DNA of 64,000 nt from contig NZ_CP120742.1 in assembly GCF_029581275.1 (NCBI RefSeq), forward strand, positions 3,270,001-3,334,000. Reading direction: 5' to 3'. A model generated the notes under the pieces. That model saw only the letters and a program-made list of their open reading frames with translations. It ran no database searches and had not been told where the DNA came from. How positions within the stretch are numbered: position 1 is the stretch's first letter; each line of letters begins with the position of its first letter. Source of the stretch: Micromonospora sp. WMMD1155 (GTDB taxonomy: Bacteria > Actinomycetota > Actinomycetes > Mycobacteriales > Micromonosporaceae). The position numbers were made by a program, and so were the translations under genes. This document shows positions 25,474-32,184 of this stretch, in pieces.

Positions 25474-25491
25474 GGCCGCCTGACGGCGGCC
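25474..25491 (+). terminator. Attenuator-type hairpin in the cysA leader
   Basis: GGCCGCC-TGAC-GGCGGCC is a perfect 7-bp stem with a 4-nt loop, 16 nt after the leader peptide stop. It can act either as a Rho-assisted terminator or in translational attenuation; no U tract follows. Confidence 0.5.
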
Positions 25492-25660
25492 ACCGGCACG
25501 GGGTTCTCCAACCCTCCGGTCATCCCACCGAACGCCCGGCAGCGGCGCCGTCGCACGAACCCGTGATCCCGTCCTTCCGCTGGGTCCCGCGCGTGGTGCG
25601 ACAGAAACCATCGAAACTCGCGCGTTGGCTCACCATCCATCCTCACCAGGGAGTGATTCG

Positions 25661-26509
25661 ATGAGTCGCGACACCGCACTCGTTTCGGCCGAGTGGGCCG
25701 AGAAGAACCTCGACGCCCCGGGCGTCGTCTTCGTCGAGGTCGACGAGGACACTTCGGCCTACGAGACCGGCCACATCGCCGGCGCCATCAAGATTGACTG
25801 GAAGACCGACCTGCAGGACCAGGTCCGCCGGGACTTCGTCAACAAGTCCCAGTTCGAGGCGCTGCTCTCCGAGCGGGGCATCAGCAACGACGACACCGTC
25901 ATCCTCTACGGCGGCAACAACAACTGGTTCGCCGCGTACGCGTACTGGTACTTCAAGCTCTACGGCCACGGCGACGTGAAGCTGCTCGACGGCGGTCGCA
26001 AGAAGTGGGAGTTGGACGCCCGTCCGCTGGTCACCGACTCGGTGACCCGCCCGGCGACGCAGTACGTCGCGCAGGAGCCGGACACCTCCATCCGGGCGTT
26101 CCGCGACGAGGTCGTCGCCGCGATCGGCACCAAGAACCTGGTCGACGTGCGCAGCCCCGACGAGTTCGCCGGTCGGTTGCTCGCCCCCGCCCACCTGCCG
26201 CAGGAGCAGGCGCAGCGGGCCGGCCACATCCCCACCGCGATCAGCGTTCCGTGGTCCAAGGCGGCCAACGAGGACGGCACGTTCCGGTCCGACGACGAGC
26301 TGCGCAAGATCTACGGCGACGCGGGGCTGGACGACAGCAAGGAGACCATCGCCTACTGCCGCATCGGTGAGCGCTCCTCGCACACCTGGTTCGTGCTCCA
26401 GGAGCTGCTGGGTCACCGCAACGTCAAGAACTACGACGGCTCCTGGACCGAGTACGGCTCGCTGGTCGGTGTGCCGGTCGCGCTCGGCGACGAACCCGGG
26501 GAGGCGTGA
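25661..26509 (+). CDS. cysA: Thiosulfate sulfurtransferase (rhodanese)
   Basis: A two-domain rhodanese of 282 residues. The N-terminal inactive domain has DTSAYETGHIAGAIKIDW and VILYGGNNNWFAAYAYW. The active domain has LVDVRSPDEFAGR and the catalytic loop AYCRIGERSSHTWF with its Cys. It transfers sulfane sulfur from thiosulfate to cyanide or thiol acceptors. AGGGAGTGATTCG precedes the ATG at 25661. It is coupled to the downstream DUF1416 gene and probably controlled by the Cys-rich leader peptide. Confidence 0.95.
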   Translation: MSRDTALVSAEWAEKNLDAPGVVFVEVDEDTSAYETGHIAGAIKIDWKTDLQDQVRRDFVNKSQFEALLSERGISNDDTVILYGGNNNWFAAYAYWYFKLYGHGDVKLLDGGRKKWELDARPLVTDSVTRPATQYVAQEPDTSIRAFRDEVVAAIGTKNLVDVRSPDEFAGRLLAPAHLPQEQAQRAGHIPTAISVPWSKAANEDGTFRSDDELRKIYGDAGLDDSKETIAYCRIGERSSHTWFVLQELLGHRNVKNYDGSWTEYGSLVGVPVALGDEPGEA

Positions 26510-26511
26510 TC

Positions 26512-26832
26512 ATGACGCTTCCCATCGCGGCCGGTTGCGCCGCACCTGACCAGGCCGCGCCGCTGCCGGCCAGCCTGGACCTGGAGAAGGAGACCGTCAT
26601 CACCGGGATCGTCCGCGCCGCTGACGACGAGCCGGTGCCGGGGGCGTACGTCCGGCTGCTCGACTCGACCGGTGAGTTCACCGCCGAGGTGGTGACCTCG
26701 ACCGCCGGTCAGTTCCGGTTCTTCGCCGCGCCGGGCTCGTGGACGCTGCGGGCGCTGTCCCGGCACGGCAACGGCGACACCGCCGTCACCGCCGGCCGGG
26801 GCATCAACGAGGTCGCCGTCACCGTCGCCTGA
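26512..26832 (+). CDS. DUF1416 protein, sulfurtransferase partner
   Basis: A protein of 106 residues with a transthyretin-like (carboxypeptidase regulatory) beta-sandwich pattern: ETVITGIVRAADDEPVPGAYVRLLDSTGEFTAEV, then GQFRFFAAPGSWTLRAL. It is conserved directly after cysA in actinobacteria. Its biochemical role is unknown, but constant linkage suggests it assists sulfur transfer. The ATG at 26512 lies 2 nt after the cysA stop, with GGGGAGGC upstream; a GTG at 26506 is also possible. Confidence 0.9.
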   Translation: MTLPIAAGCAAPDQAAPLPASLDLEKETVITGIVRAADDEPVPGAYVRLLDSTGEFTAEVVTSTAGQFRFFAAPGSWTLRALSRHGNGDTAVTAGRGINEVAVTVA

Positions 26833-26850
26833 CCCACGCTCTGATCGACC

Positions 26851-26883
26851 GGGGCCGGTCACCCGCCAGGGGTGGCCGGCCCC
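26851..26883 (+). terminator. Hairpin terminator after the cysA operon
   Basis: GGGGCCGGTCACC pairs with GGTGGCCGGCCCC (13 bp, one G-U) around a 7-nt loop and is followed by GCCGTTTG. It lies 18 bp after the DUF1416 stop and just before the convergent small-gene operon. Confidence 0.75.
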
Positions 26884-26894
26884 CGCCGTTTGCG

Positions 26895-27170
26895 TCAGTA
26901 CGCCTGCATCCTGCTGTGGTTGTCGGCAGGAGCTGATTCGGGTGGGACCACCTTGTAGTTCAACTCCTCGAGTGCTCGAGCGGCGATTCCCGGGGCGTCG
27001 CGTACCGCAGCCAGTAATTGAAGCTTGCGCCACTGCTCTCGGCCCTCACCGACAGCGCTCCGCCACCCCTCGACCGCGTCGACGCAGAATTCCTCGACCA
27101 CGGCTTGCAGCACGTCCTCGACGCAGGGCCGGAAGCGGTGTCCGCCGAGGGGGAAGTGGAACTTAGCCAA
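26895..27170 (-). CDS. Hypothetical protein, third gene of a micro-operon
   Basis: Up to 91 residues from a TTG at 27170, overlapping the previous gene by 8 nt. It is mostly helical: EDVLQAVVEEFCVDAVEGW, then RKLQLLAAVRDAPGIAARALEEL and a final strand-like NYKVVPP with a polar tail. I recognise no family. The TTG start has no clear ribosome site and may depend on coupling; an internal GTG 19 codons in is an alternative. GC content is visibly lower than in the neighbours, consistent with transfer. Confidence 0.5.
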   Translation of the reverse strand: MAKFHFPLGGHRFRPCVEDVLQAVVEEFCVDAVEGWRSAVGEGREQWRKLQLLAAVRDAPGIAARALEELNYKVVPPESAPADNHSRMQAY

Positions 27171-27384
27171 CGATGCTTGTTGTCGATGTACAGCGGAAGG
27201 TGCCGAAATCGTCCCCCTCGACGATGCCTACCATGACGCGGCCGCCGTTCCTGCCGGGCATCAGCAGCGCGGACAGATTCTTCTCTGTCCTCACCACTCG
27301 GTGCAGCCGGCTGGTGATGTCGTCGGCGAAGGCGCTGGCTTTGGCGATCAGTTCCGGAGAGACGGTCGTCCCGTCAGTTGTCAT
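27163..27384 (-). CDS. Hypothetical protein, second gene of a micro-operon
   Basis: 73 residues, start ATG overlapping the end of the upstream gene by 11 nt. An N-terminal helix (SPELIAKASAFADDITSRLH) is followed by strand-rich VRTEKNLSALLMP, GGRVMVGIVEGDDFGTFRC and a Ser/Thr tail. I recognise no family. The overlap with both neighbours supports one coupled unit. Confidence 0.55.
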   Translation of the reverse strand: MTTDGTTVSPELIAKASAFADDITSRLHRVVRTEKNLSALLMPGRNGGRVMVGIVEGDDFGTFRCTSTTSIVG

Positions 27385-27559
27385 CGCCGAGCAGGTAGTC
27401 GATGGAACGGACCATCTCGTAGGCGCTGCGTTCGTCGGGACGAAGCTCGAAGTTGCGTCCCAACTCGTAGAGTGTCTCTTTGTTCATGTGGACGCGCGCC
27501 AGGAGCCGAGCGCGCCACTCCCGCAGCTGCTCCGGAGTCTTGACGATGGCGGTGCCCAT
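27374..27559 (-). CDS. Hypothetical protein, first gene of a micro-operon
   Basis: 61 residues, ATG at 27559 with GAGAGGACC upstream. It is helical and charged: MGTAIVKTPEQLREWRARLL, then NKETLYELGRNFELRPDERS and YEMVRSIDYLLGDDN. It could be a small DNA- or protein-binding partner, but no HTH or toxin motif is certain. It leads the three-gene unit reading towards the cysA operon. Confidence 0.6.
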   Translation of the reverse strand: MGTAIVKTPEQLREWRARLLARVHMNKETLYELGRNFELRPDERSAYEMVRSIDYLLGDDN

Positions 27560-27898
27560 TGCTGGTCCTCTCGCCGTCGACGACGTCGCTGTTGGCGTCA
27601 CTCTAGTGCCTCCCTCCGACGACGCGGACCACGTTCTGGATCCCCGCGTCACTAGTCCACTACCCATCGTTAATCGACGGGACCGGCTCTTCGGGTATGG
27701 CGATGTCGGTTCTGCGACAGTCGTCAGGCTGGGGAGCCCGACCAGTCACACCAGTCACACCGACCGATAACTGTATGAGTTCGCATGATAGCCGGGAGTT
27801 GGTGCGGCTTCACCGCATCAATCGGCATGCGTCACTATCTACTGGTGGATGTCGAGGTTGGTGCGAGTGGCGGCGGCACGTCCGGTGAGAACGTTCCG
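27560..27898. other. 339-bp intergenic stretch, lower GC, probable promoter region
   Basis: I see no convincing gene here. The stretch is less GC-rich than its surroundings and contains near-palindromic CACTCTAGTG (about 27599-27608) and GTCACTAGTCCAC (about 27649-27661). On the minus strand, TAGAGT gives a -10 candidate for the micro-operon. Direct repeats CACACCAGT/CACACCG occur near 27745-27765. Confidence 0.4.
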
Positions 27899-28084
27899 AT
27901 GGTCGTGTGCGTCAGCGCGGATGCCGCCATGGTCGAGCGGGTGCTCCGACGACTGGACGGGGTCGGTCAGGTGGTGAGCTGCCCGGACCTGGCCGAGTTG
28001 CGGGCGATGTTGTTCCCGTCGCCGCCCGGCCCGACGCCGGCCGCACCGCCGAGGTCGCCGCAGGAGCCGTCGCAGCCCGCCTGA
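27899..28084 (+). CDS. Small hypothetical protein, 61 residues
   Basis: The frame reads MVVCVSADAAMVERVLRRLD, then a short strand VGQVVSCPDL and helix AELRAMLF, ending in a Pro-rich tail. It resembles the start of a response-regulator-like or ACT-like small fold, but I cannot assign it. The frame is open upstream to 27785; the ATG at 27899 is taken because composition becomes coding-like there. No strong ribosome site is seen. Confidence 0.5.
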   Translation: MVVCVSADAAMVERVLRRLDGVGQVVSCPDLAELRAMLFPSPPGPTPAAPPRSPQEPSQPA

Positions 28085-28155
28085 CCTCTGGCCGCCGCCC
28101 GAGGTCGGGCCGCGGCGCTGCCGGCTCGGCGGCGCGGGCGTGACACCATGGCCGG

Positions 28156-29019
28156 GTGAGCAGTGCTGTCCAGACGGGTTGGACCTCTTCGGGTGGTCCG
28201 GTGGCGCCGGTGCCGGCCCGGCCGTGGCGGCGGTGGCTGCTGGTTGCGACGGCGGCCTGGGCCGTGGTGCTGGCGGTGCTCACCTGGACATCGGTCCGCG
28301 ACGACCCGCCGACAGTGCGCGAGCAGCGCTCCCTCGACCAGGCCGGCCCGGTGGTCGACCGGGCGGTCGGCGAGCTGGTCCGCGCGGCGGGGACGGCCGG
28401 TCTGCTCGACCTGGGTGCGGCGCGGGTCGCGGAAGGCTGCCGGGTCACCCCGTTCGCCGACGGGGCGAGGCTGCGCCGGGACGTGGGCGTGCTCGCGCCC
28501 ACCGGCACCGAACGGGCCGTGTTGGCCGGGATCGCCGAGCGACTGCCGGCCGACTGGCGCGCTCGGGTCGGGTCCGGGCTGAACGGCCCGGAGCTCTACG
28601 CCGACGCCGGTGAGTTCGTGGCCGTCGAGGGGCGACCGACCGCGGACGGTCAGGTCCGACTGGTCGTCGACACCGGCTGCCGGCCGGTCGGCTCGGGCTA
28701 CGCGCCGTCCCCGGCCGCCGCTACCGGCCCGGAGGCCGCCGCGTTGACTGCGGCGCTGGGGGTGCTCGGCGGGCCGGGCGACGCGACGCCCGAGCTGGTC
28801 AGCGCGCCCTGCCCGGGCGGCGGTTCGGCCCACACCGTGCGCTCCGTGGGTGGTCCCGGCTCGACCACCTCGCCGGCCGCGCTCGCCCCGCTGGCCGGGG
28901 GCGCCCCCCTGCTGGACGAACCACCGGTGTACGCGTACCGCACCGGCCAGGTCACGGTGCTGGCCGAGGTCGGCCCGGACGCCACCCGGGTGGCCGCCAC
29001 GGTCGGCTGCCCGGACTGA
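28156..29019 (+). CDS. Membrane-anchored hypothetical protein
   Basis: 287 residues. A short cytoplasmic Pro/Arg segment, one transmembrane helix (WLLVATAAWAVVLAVLTW), then an extracytoplasmic domain with four well-spaced Cys (EGCRVTP, DTGCRPVG, SAPCPGGG, VGCPD) that could form disulfides. I recognise no family. The start is a GTG at 28156. It converges on the glycogen-debranching-type gene. Confidence 0.75.
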   Translation: MSSAVQTGWTSSGGPVAPVPARPWRRWLLVATAAWAVVLAVLTWTSVRDDPPTVREQRSLDQAGPVVDRAVGELVRAAGTAGLLDLGAARVAEGCRVTPFADGARLRRDVGVLAPTGTERAVLAGIAERLPADWRARVGSGLNGPELYADAGEFVAVEGRPTADGQVRLVVDTGCRPVGSGYAPSPAAATGPEAAALTAALGVLGGPGDATPELVSAPCPGGGSAHTVRSVGGPGSTTSPAALAPLAGGAPLLDEPPVYAYRTGQVTVLAEVGPDATRVAATVGCPD

Positions 29020-29025
29020 GTCGAG

Positions 29026-31080
29026 TCAGTCGCCCTGCGGCTGATCCGCCGATTCGTGGCTGCGGCCCAACGCGTCCACCATGCCCCACCGGCCGGGGAT
29101 GTTCAGCAGCTCGACGCGGCCCATCCCCGGCGGCACGGCCGGGTCGATGATCAGGTGCTCGCCCTGCGGGTCCAACCCGAGCATCACCCGCAGCAGCAGT
29201 AGTGGGGTGCCGGTCGACCAGGCCTGCGGGCTGCACGCGGTCGGGTACTCCACCGGGTAGTCGGTGAGGTCACGGGCGTAGCCGGCGAACGCCTCCGGCA
29301 GCCGTCCATCGAAGTACCGGGACGCCGCCAGCATCGTGTCGCAGATCAGCCCGGCCTCCTTCCGGTAGCCGTACCGCCACAGACCCCACGCGATGATCGA
29401 GTTGTCGAACGGCCACACCGTGCCCACGTGGTAGCCGATCGGGTTGTACCGCCCCTCGTCCGCGGCGAGCGTCCGCACGCCCCACCCGGAGAACAGACGC
29501 GGCCCGAGCAGCTGTTCGACCACCTTGCCGGCGCGGGACTCGTCCACGATGCCGCTCCACAACAGGTGCCCGATGTTCGAGGTCAGCGCGTCCACCTGCC
29601 GCCCGTCGGCGTCCAGCGCGAGCGCGTAGTAGCCGCGGTCGGCGATCCAGAAGTCGCGGTCGAACCGCCGCTTGAGATCGGCGGCCTCCCGCTCCAACCG
29701 GTCGGCGTACGCCGGGTCGTTCCAGAAGGTTCGGGCCAGCCGGGCGGCCCGGATCTTCGCGTCGTACGCGTACCCCTGCAACTCGCAGGTCGCCCGGGGG
29801 AAGCCGGGCATCCGACCGTCGGCGTAGGAGATGGCGTCCCAGGAGTCCTTCCAACACTGGTTCTGCAGACCGGTCTCCGGGTTGCGGGTCTGATACCAGA
29901 GGTAACCGGTGCCGAGCAGGTCGCCGTACGTGTCGATCCACCTCAACGCCGCGCGGACCTGCGGCTCCAGTCGGCGGACCAGCGCGTCGTCACCCGTCCA
30001 ACGCTCGTACTCGTCGACCAGGATGACGAACAGCGGTGTCGAGTCGGCCGACCCGTAGTACGGCGAGTGCGGCTGCTCCTCGAAGCCGGCGGTCTCCCCG
30101 TACCGCAGCTCGTGCAGGATCTTGCCGGGCTCCTCGTCCCGGAAGTCGTCCACCCGCTGCCCCTGCAGGCCGGCCAGCATCAGGATGGTCGGCGGGACCA
30201 GCTCCGGCAGGAACGGCAGCACCTGCAACGACGTGATGATGCTGTCCCGCCCGAACAACGTCATGAACCAGGGCAGCCCGGCGGCGATCAGCCGCACGCC
30301 CAGGGCGATCGACTCGTAGCGCAGTGCGGCCAGGTCGTTGAGGCTGCGCCGGTACGCACCGGCGAGTGGCTCACAGTCGCAGCCGAGCTTCGGTGCCCGG
30401 TCGATCAGCTCCTGCTGTTCGGCCCGGATCGCGTCCGCGCTGCGGCTCCCCCCGTACGGGAGGGTCGCCCGGATGTCCTCACCGCGCGCCCCGTAGACCA
30501 CGCTGGACACGTGCAGCCGGGTGGTCCACCTGCTGTTGCTGGCGATCCGGATGCGGAAGGTCAGCCCGTCGGCGTCGACCTGCGCCGGCGCGGTGGTCGT
30601 GACGGTCGTCTCCCGGTGGAACGCCTCTCGCCGGTAGCTGAGTCGCAGTTCGTCGTCGGAGGCCGTGATCGTGGTCGTGCCGCGCTTGCGGCGGGAGTCC
30701 TTGATCTCGAACAGGTCGGCGAAGTCGGCCTCGACATCGATCCGAACGGTGAACTCGACCTCCGTGCCGGTGTGGTTCAGCACGGTCAGCTCCTCCTGGA
30801 AGCTGCCCACGATGGCCCGGCTGCGGATCACCGACGCCTTCGCGTCGAGGTAGTGCGTGGGCTCGCCGGGGGCGAGGAAGAACTTGGTGCGGTACGACTC
30901 GCCGTCGTCCGTGGAGAGGGCGTGCAGCCGCTGGCCGTCGAGGGTGAGGATCCACTTGGACAGGAAGCGGGTGTCGAAGGAGAACAACCCGGTGGGGAAG
31001 TCGTGGGACGGTTCGATGTCCCCCCGGTGATCGCTGACCAGGAAGGTGTTGCCGTCCAGGATGCTGACGAGGTTCCTCAC
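29026..31080 (-). CDS. Amylo-alpha-1,6-glucosidase / glycogen debranching-type enzyme
   Basis: 684 residues in two parts. The N-terminal beta-rich domain (FLVSDHRGDIEPSHDFPTG, FSFDTRFLSKWILTLDG) matches the bacterial glycogen debranching N-domain. The C-terminal (alpha/alpha)6 barrel has LPWFMTLFGRDSIITSLQ, RYGETAGFEEQPHSPYYGSAD, FPRATCELQGYAYDAK and NPIGYHVGTVWPFDNSIIAWG. Substrate specificity (glycogen limit dextrin or other glucan) is not certain. The GTG start overlaps the stop of the upstream SCP2-like gene (GTGA), implying coupling. Confidence 0.9.
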   Translation of the reverse strand: MRNLVSILDGNTFLVSDHRGDIEPSHDFPTGLFSFDTRFLSKWILTLDGQRLHALSTDDGESYRTKFFLAPGEPTHYLDAKASVIRSRAIVGSFQEELTVLNHTGTEVEFTVRIDVEADFADLFEIKDSRRKRGTTTITASDDELRLSYRREAFHRETTVTTTAPAQVDADGLTFRIRIASNSRWTTRLHVSSVVYGARGEDIRATLPYGGSRSADAIRAEQQELIDRAPKLGCDCEPLAGAYRRSLNDLAALRYESIALGVRLIAAGLPWFMTLFGRDSIITSLQVLPFLPELVPPTILMLAGLQGQRVDDFRDEEPGKILHELRYGETAGFEEQPHSPYYGSADSTPLFVILVDEYERWTGDDALVRRLEPQVRAALRWIDTYGDLLGTGYLWYQTRNPETGLQNQCWKDSWDAISYADGRMPGFPRATCELQGYAYDAKIRAARLARTFWNDPAYADRLEREAADLKRRFDRDFWIADRGYYALALDADGRQVDALTSNIGHLLWSGIVDESRAGKVVEQLLGPRLFSGWGVRTLAADEGRYNPIGYHVGTVWPFDNSIIAWGLWRYGYRKEAGLICDTMLAASRYFDGRLPEAFAGYARDLTDYPVEYPTACSPQAWSTGTPLLLLRVMLGLDPQGEHLIIDPAVPPGMGRVELLNIPGRWGMVDALGRSHESADQPQGD

Positions 31081-31457
31081 GCCGGTCGTCCGGCTGCTCT
31101 GCGCGCCGTCTCGCGGGGGTCGCGGGTGCCGGGCGGGCTCGGGAAGAACCGGCGGAAGGCGAGGAAGAGCACCACGTTCCCGCTGAACGTGCTCTCGTTG
31201 CGCAGCACCGCCGCGACACCCTGGGCCGCACCGCTGATCAGCCGGTCGAAGAGAGTCTCGCTGCTGTACCAGATGGCGTCGGCCGGGCCGCGCTCGCGCG
31301 TGACCTGCACCGACCCTGGTCCCATCCGGACCAGCCAGTGCTCGGTCCGGTGGTCGCTGCCGAGGTCGATCTGGAGGGTCCCCTCGGGCAGGCCGACCAG
31401 GACGTCGGGGGCGCGCGCCGGCAGTGATTCGAAGAACCTCTCCGCCGCCTCGGTCAC
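31077..31457 (-). CDS. SCP2 sterol-binding-type domain protein
   Basis: 126 residues: AAERFFESLP, LPEGTLQIDLG, WLVRMGPGSVQVTRERGPADA and TLFDRLISGAAQGVAAVLRNE fit the SCP2 lipid-binding fold, followed by an Arg/Pro-rich tail. The ligand is unknown. It is translationally coupled to the downstream debranching-type gene, an unusual pairing. The -10 hexamer TACGAT (31469-31464) is 6 nt before the GTG, so a leaderless start is likely. Confidence 0.75.
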   Translation of the reverse strand: MTEAAERFFESLPARAPDVLVGLPEGTLQIDLGSDHRTEHWLVRMGPGSVQVTRERGPADAIWYSSETLFDRLISGAAQGVAAVLRNESTFSGNVVLFLAFRRFFPSPPGTRDPRETARRAAGRPA

Positions 31458-31515
31458 ATCCGAATCGTAGGCAGTCGCCCGAGATGTCGGGTCGGTATCG
31501 GCACTCCGAGGATGC

Positions 31516-31878
31516 TCAGTAGACCAACGCCTGAGCGCCTTCGGTCATCGCCTCCTCGACGAAGACAGCGGCACCCGCGATCCGGACCCCGGGCAGCACG
31601 TCGTCCGGGCCGATCTCCCGTCGGGCCGCGCACTGGGTGCAGGCGGTCACCCGGCCACTGGTCAGGATGACGTGCAACAACTCGGCCAGAGGCGCGGAGT
31701 GCGGCAGCTCGAACTGTTGGGCGCGACCGGGCACCGCGAACCAGGTCGATTCACCGGTCAGCCAGAGCGACACGTCCACCCCGGCCGCGACAGCCGTCGC
31801 GGCGACAGTGAACGCCTGCGCGCACCGCTCCGGGGCGTCCGCCCCCGCGGTGGCCTTGACGACGAGAGTGCGGGCCAT
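31516..31878 (-). CDS. DsrE family protein
   Basis: 120 residues. LVVKATAGADAPERCAQAF, VSLWLTGESTWFA and LAELLHVILTSGRVTACTQCAARREI match the DsrE/F fold used in sulfur relay. The pair C-T-Q-C includes the position of the sulfur-carrying Cys. Partners are not adjacent. The ATG at 31878 has a -10 hexamer TATGCT 7 nt upstream, and that hexamer overlaps the -10 of the divergent 34-residue gene. Confidence 0.85.
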   Translation of the reverse strand: MARTLVVKATAGADAPERCAQAFTVAATAVAAGVDVSLWLTGESTWFAVPGRAQQFELPHSAPLAELLHVILTSGRVTACTQCAARREIGPDDVLPGVRIAGAAVFVEEAMTEGAQALVY

Positions 31879-31885
31879 GTGGCCC

Positions 31886-31895
31886 AGCATAGGAT
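31886..31895. promoter_or_regulatory. Overlapping divergent -10 elements (AGCATAGGAT)
   Basis: On the minus strand TATGCT (31891-31886) serves dsrE-like 31878; on the plus strand TAGGAT (31890-31895) serves the 34-residue gene at 31903. The two hexamers share two base pairs, and each is 7 nt from its start codon. The two start codons are only 24 bp apart. Confidence 0.7.
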
Positions 31896-31902
31896 GGTCG
31901 GG

Positions 31903-32007
31903 ATGGTTACCGAGATCGGGTTTGTCAGCCTGTTGGTCGCGGGCCTGGGCGGGCTCGCCGGTGGCCTGGTCTACCTTGCCGTACGCATGTCGAGAGGACG
32001 CTGGTGA
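31903..32007 (+). CDS. Small single-helix membrane protein, 34 residues
   Basis: The frame reads MVTEIGFVSLLVAGLGGLAG then GLVYLAVRMSRGRW: one transmembrane helix with a basic C-terminal tail. A -10 TAGGAT is 7 nt before the ATG, so the transcript is probably leaderless. Its stop TGA overlaps the GTG of the first 59-bp repeat unit. Function unknown. Confidence 0.65.
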   Translation: MVTEIGFVSLLVAGLGGLAGGLVYLAVRMSRGRW

Positions 32008-32066
32008 GCGCGAGGAGTGAGCCGGGGTTGCGAGCCCCGCAGTCGCGAACGAAGGTGGTCCAGTGA
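32004..32066 (+). CDS. Repeat-encoded micro-ORF 1, 20 residues
   Basis: VSARSEPGLRAPQSRTKVVQ, GTG start overlapping the stop of the 34-residue gene (GTGA), with GAGAGGACG upstream. Translation is possible but unproven; it may matter only as a coupling device. Confidence 0.4.
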   Translation: MSARSEPGLRAPQSRTKVVQ

Positions 32067-32125
32067 GCGCGAGGAGTGAGCCGGGGTTGCGAGCCCCGCA
32101 GTCGCGAACGAAGGTGGTCCAGTGA
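32063..32125 (+). CDS. Repeat-encoded micro-ORF 2, 20 residues
   Basis: The same peptide as micro-ORF 1. Its GTG overlaps the stop of micro-ORF 1, with GAAGGTGG 5-8 nt upstream as a possible ribosome site. Confidence 0.4.
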   Translation: MSARSEPGLRAPQSRTKVVQ

Positions 32126-32184
32126 GCGCGAGGAGTGAGCCGGGGTTGCGAGCCCCGCAGTCGCGAACGGAGACGGCTCGGTGA
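32122..32184 (+). CDS. Repeat-encoded micro-ORF 3, 20 residues
   Basis: The first 16 residues equal the other units and the end changes to ETAR. Its TGA overlaps the GTG of the nitrobindin gene at 32181. Confidence 0.4.
   Translation: MSARSEPGLRAPQSRTETAR

Larger units (their letters stand above)
32004..32180 (+). repeat. Three tandem 59-bp repeats, each a coupled micro-ORF
   Basis: GTGAGCGCGAGGAGTGAGCC starts at 32004, 32063 and 32122. Units 1 and 2 are identical for essentially all 59 bp; unit 3 diverges in its last 12. Each unit contains a hairpin CGGGG-TTGCGAG-CCCCG. Each unit encodes a 20-codon frame whose TGA stop overlaps the GTG of the next unit, and the last one overlaps the nitrobindin start. 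Confidence 0.95.

Noticed and set aside
26895..27559. Calling the three-gene micro-operon a toxin-antitoxin system
   Set aside because: Size and overlap fit, but no toxin or antitoxin motif is recognisable; it is reported only as an unknown system.
32004..32180. CRISPR array
   Set aside because: The 59-bp units are contiguous, with no unique spacers, and are coding-like.
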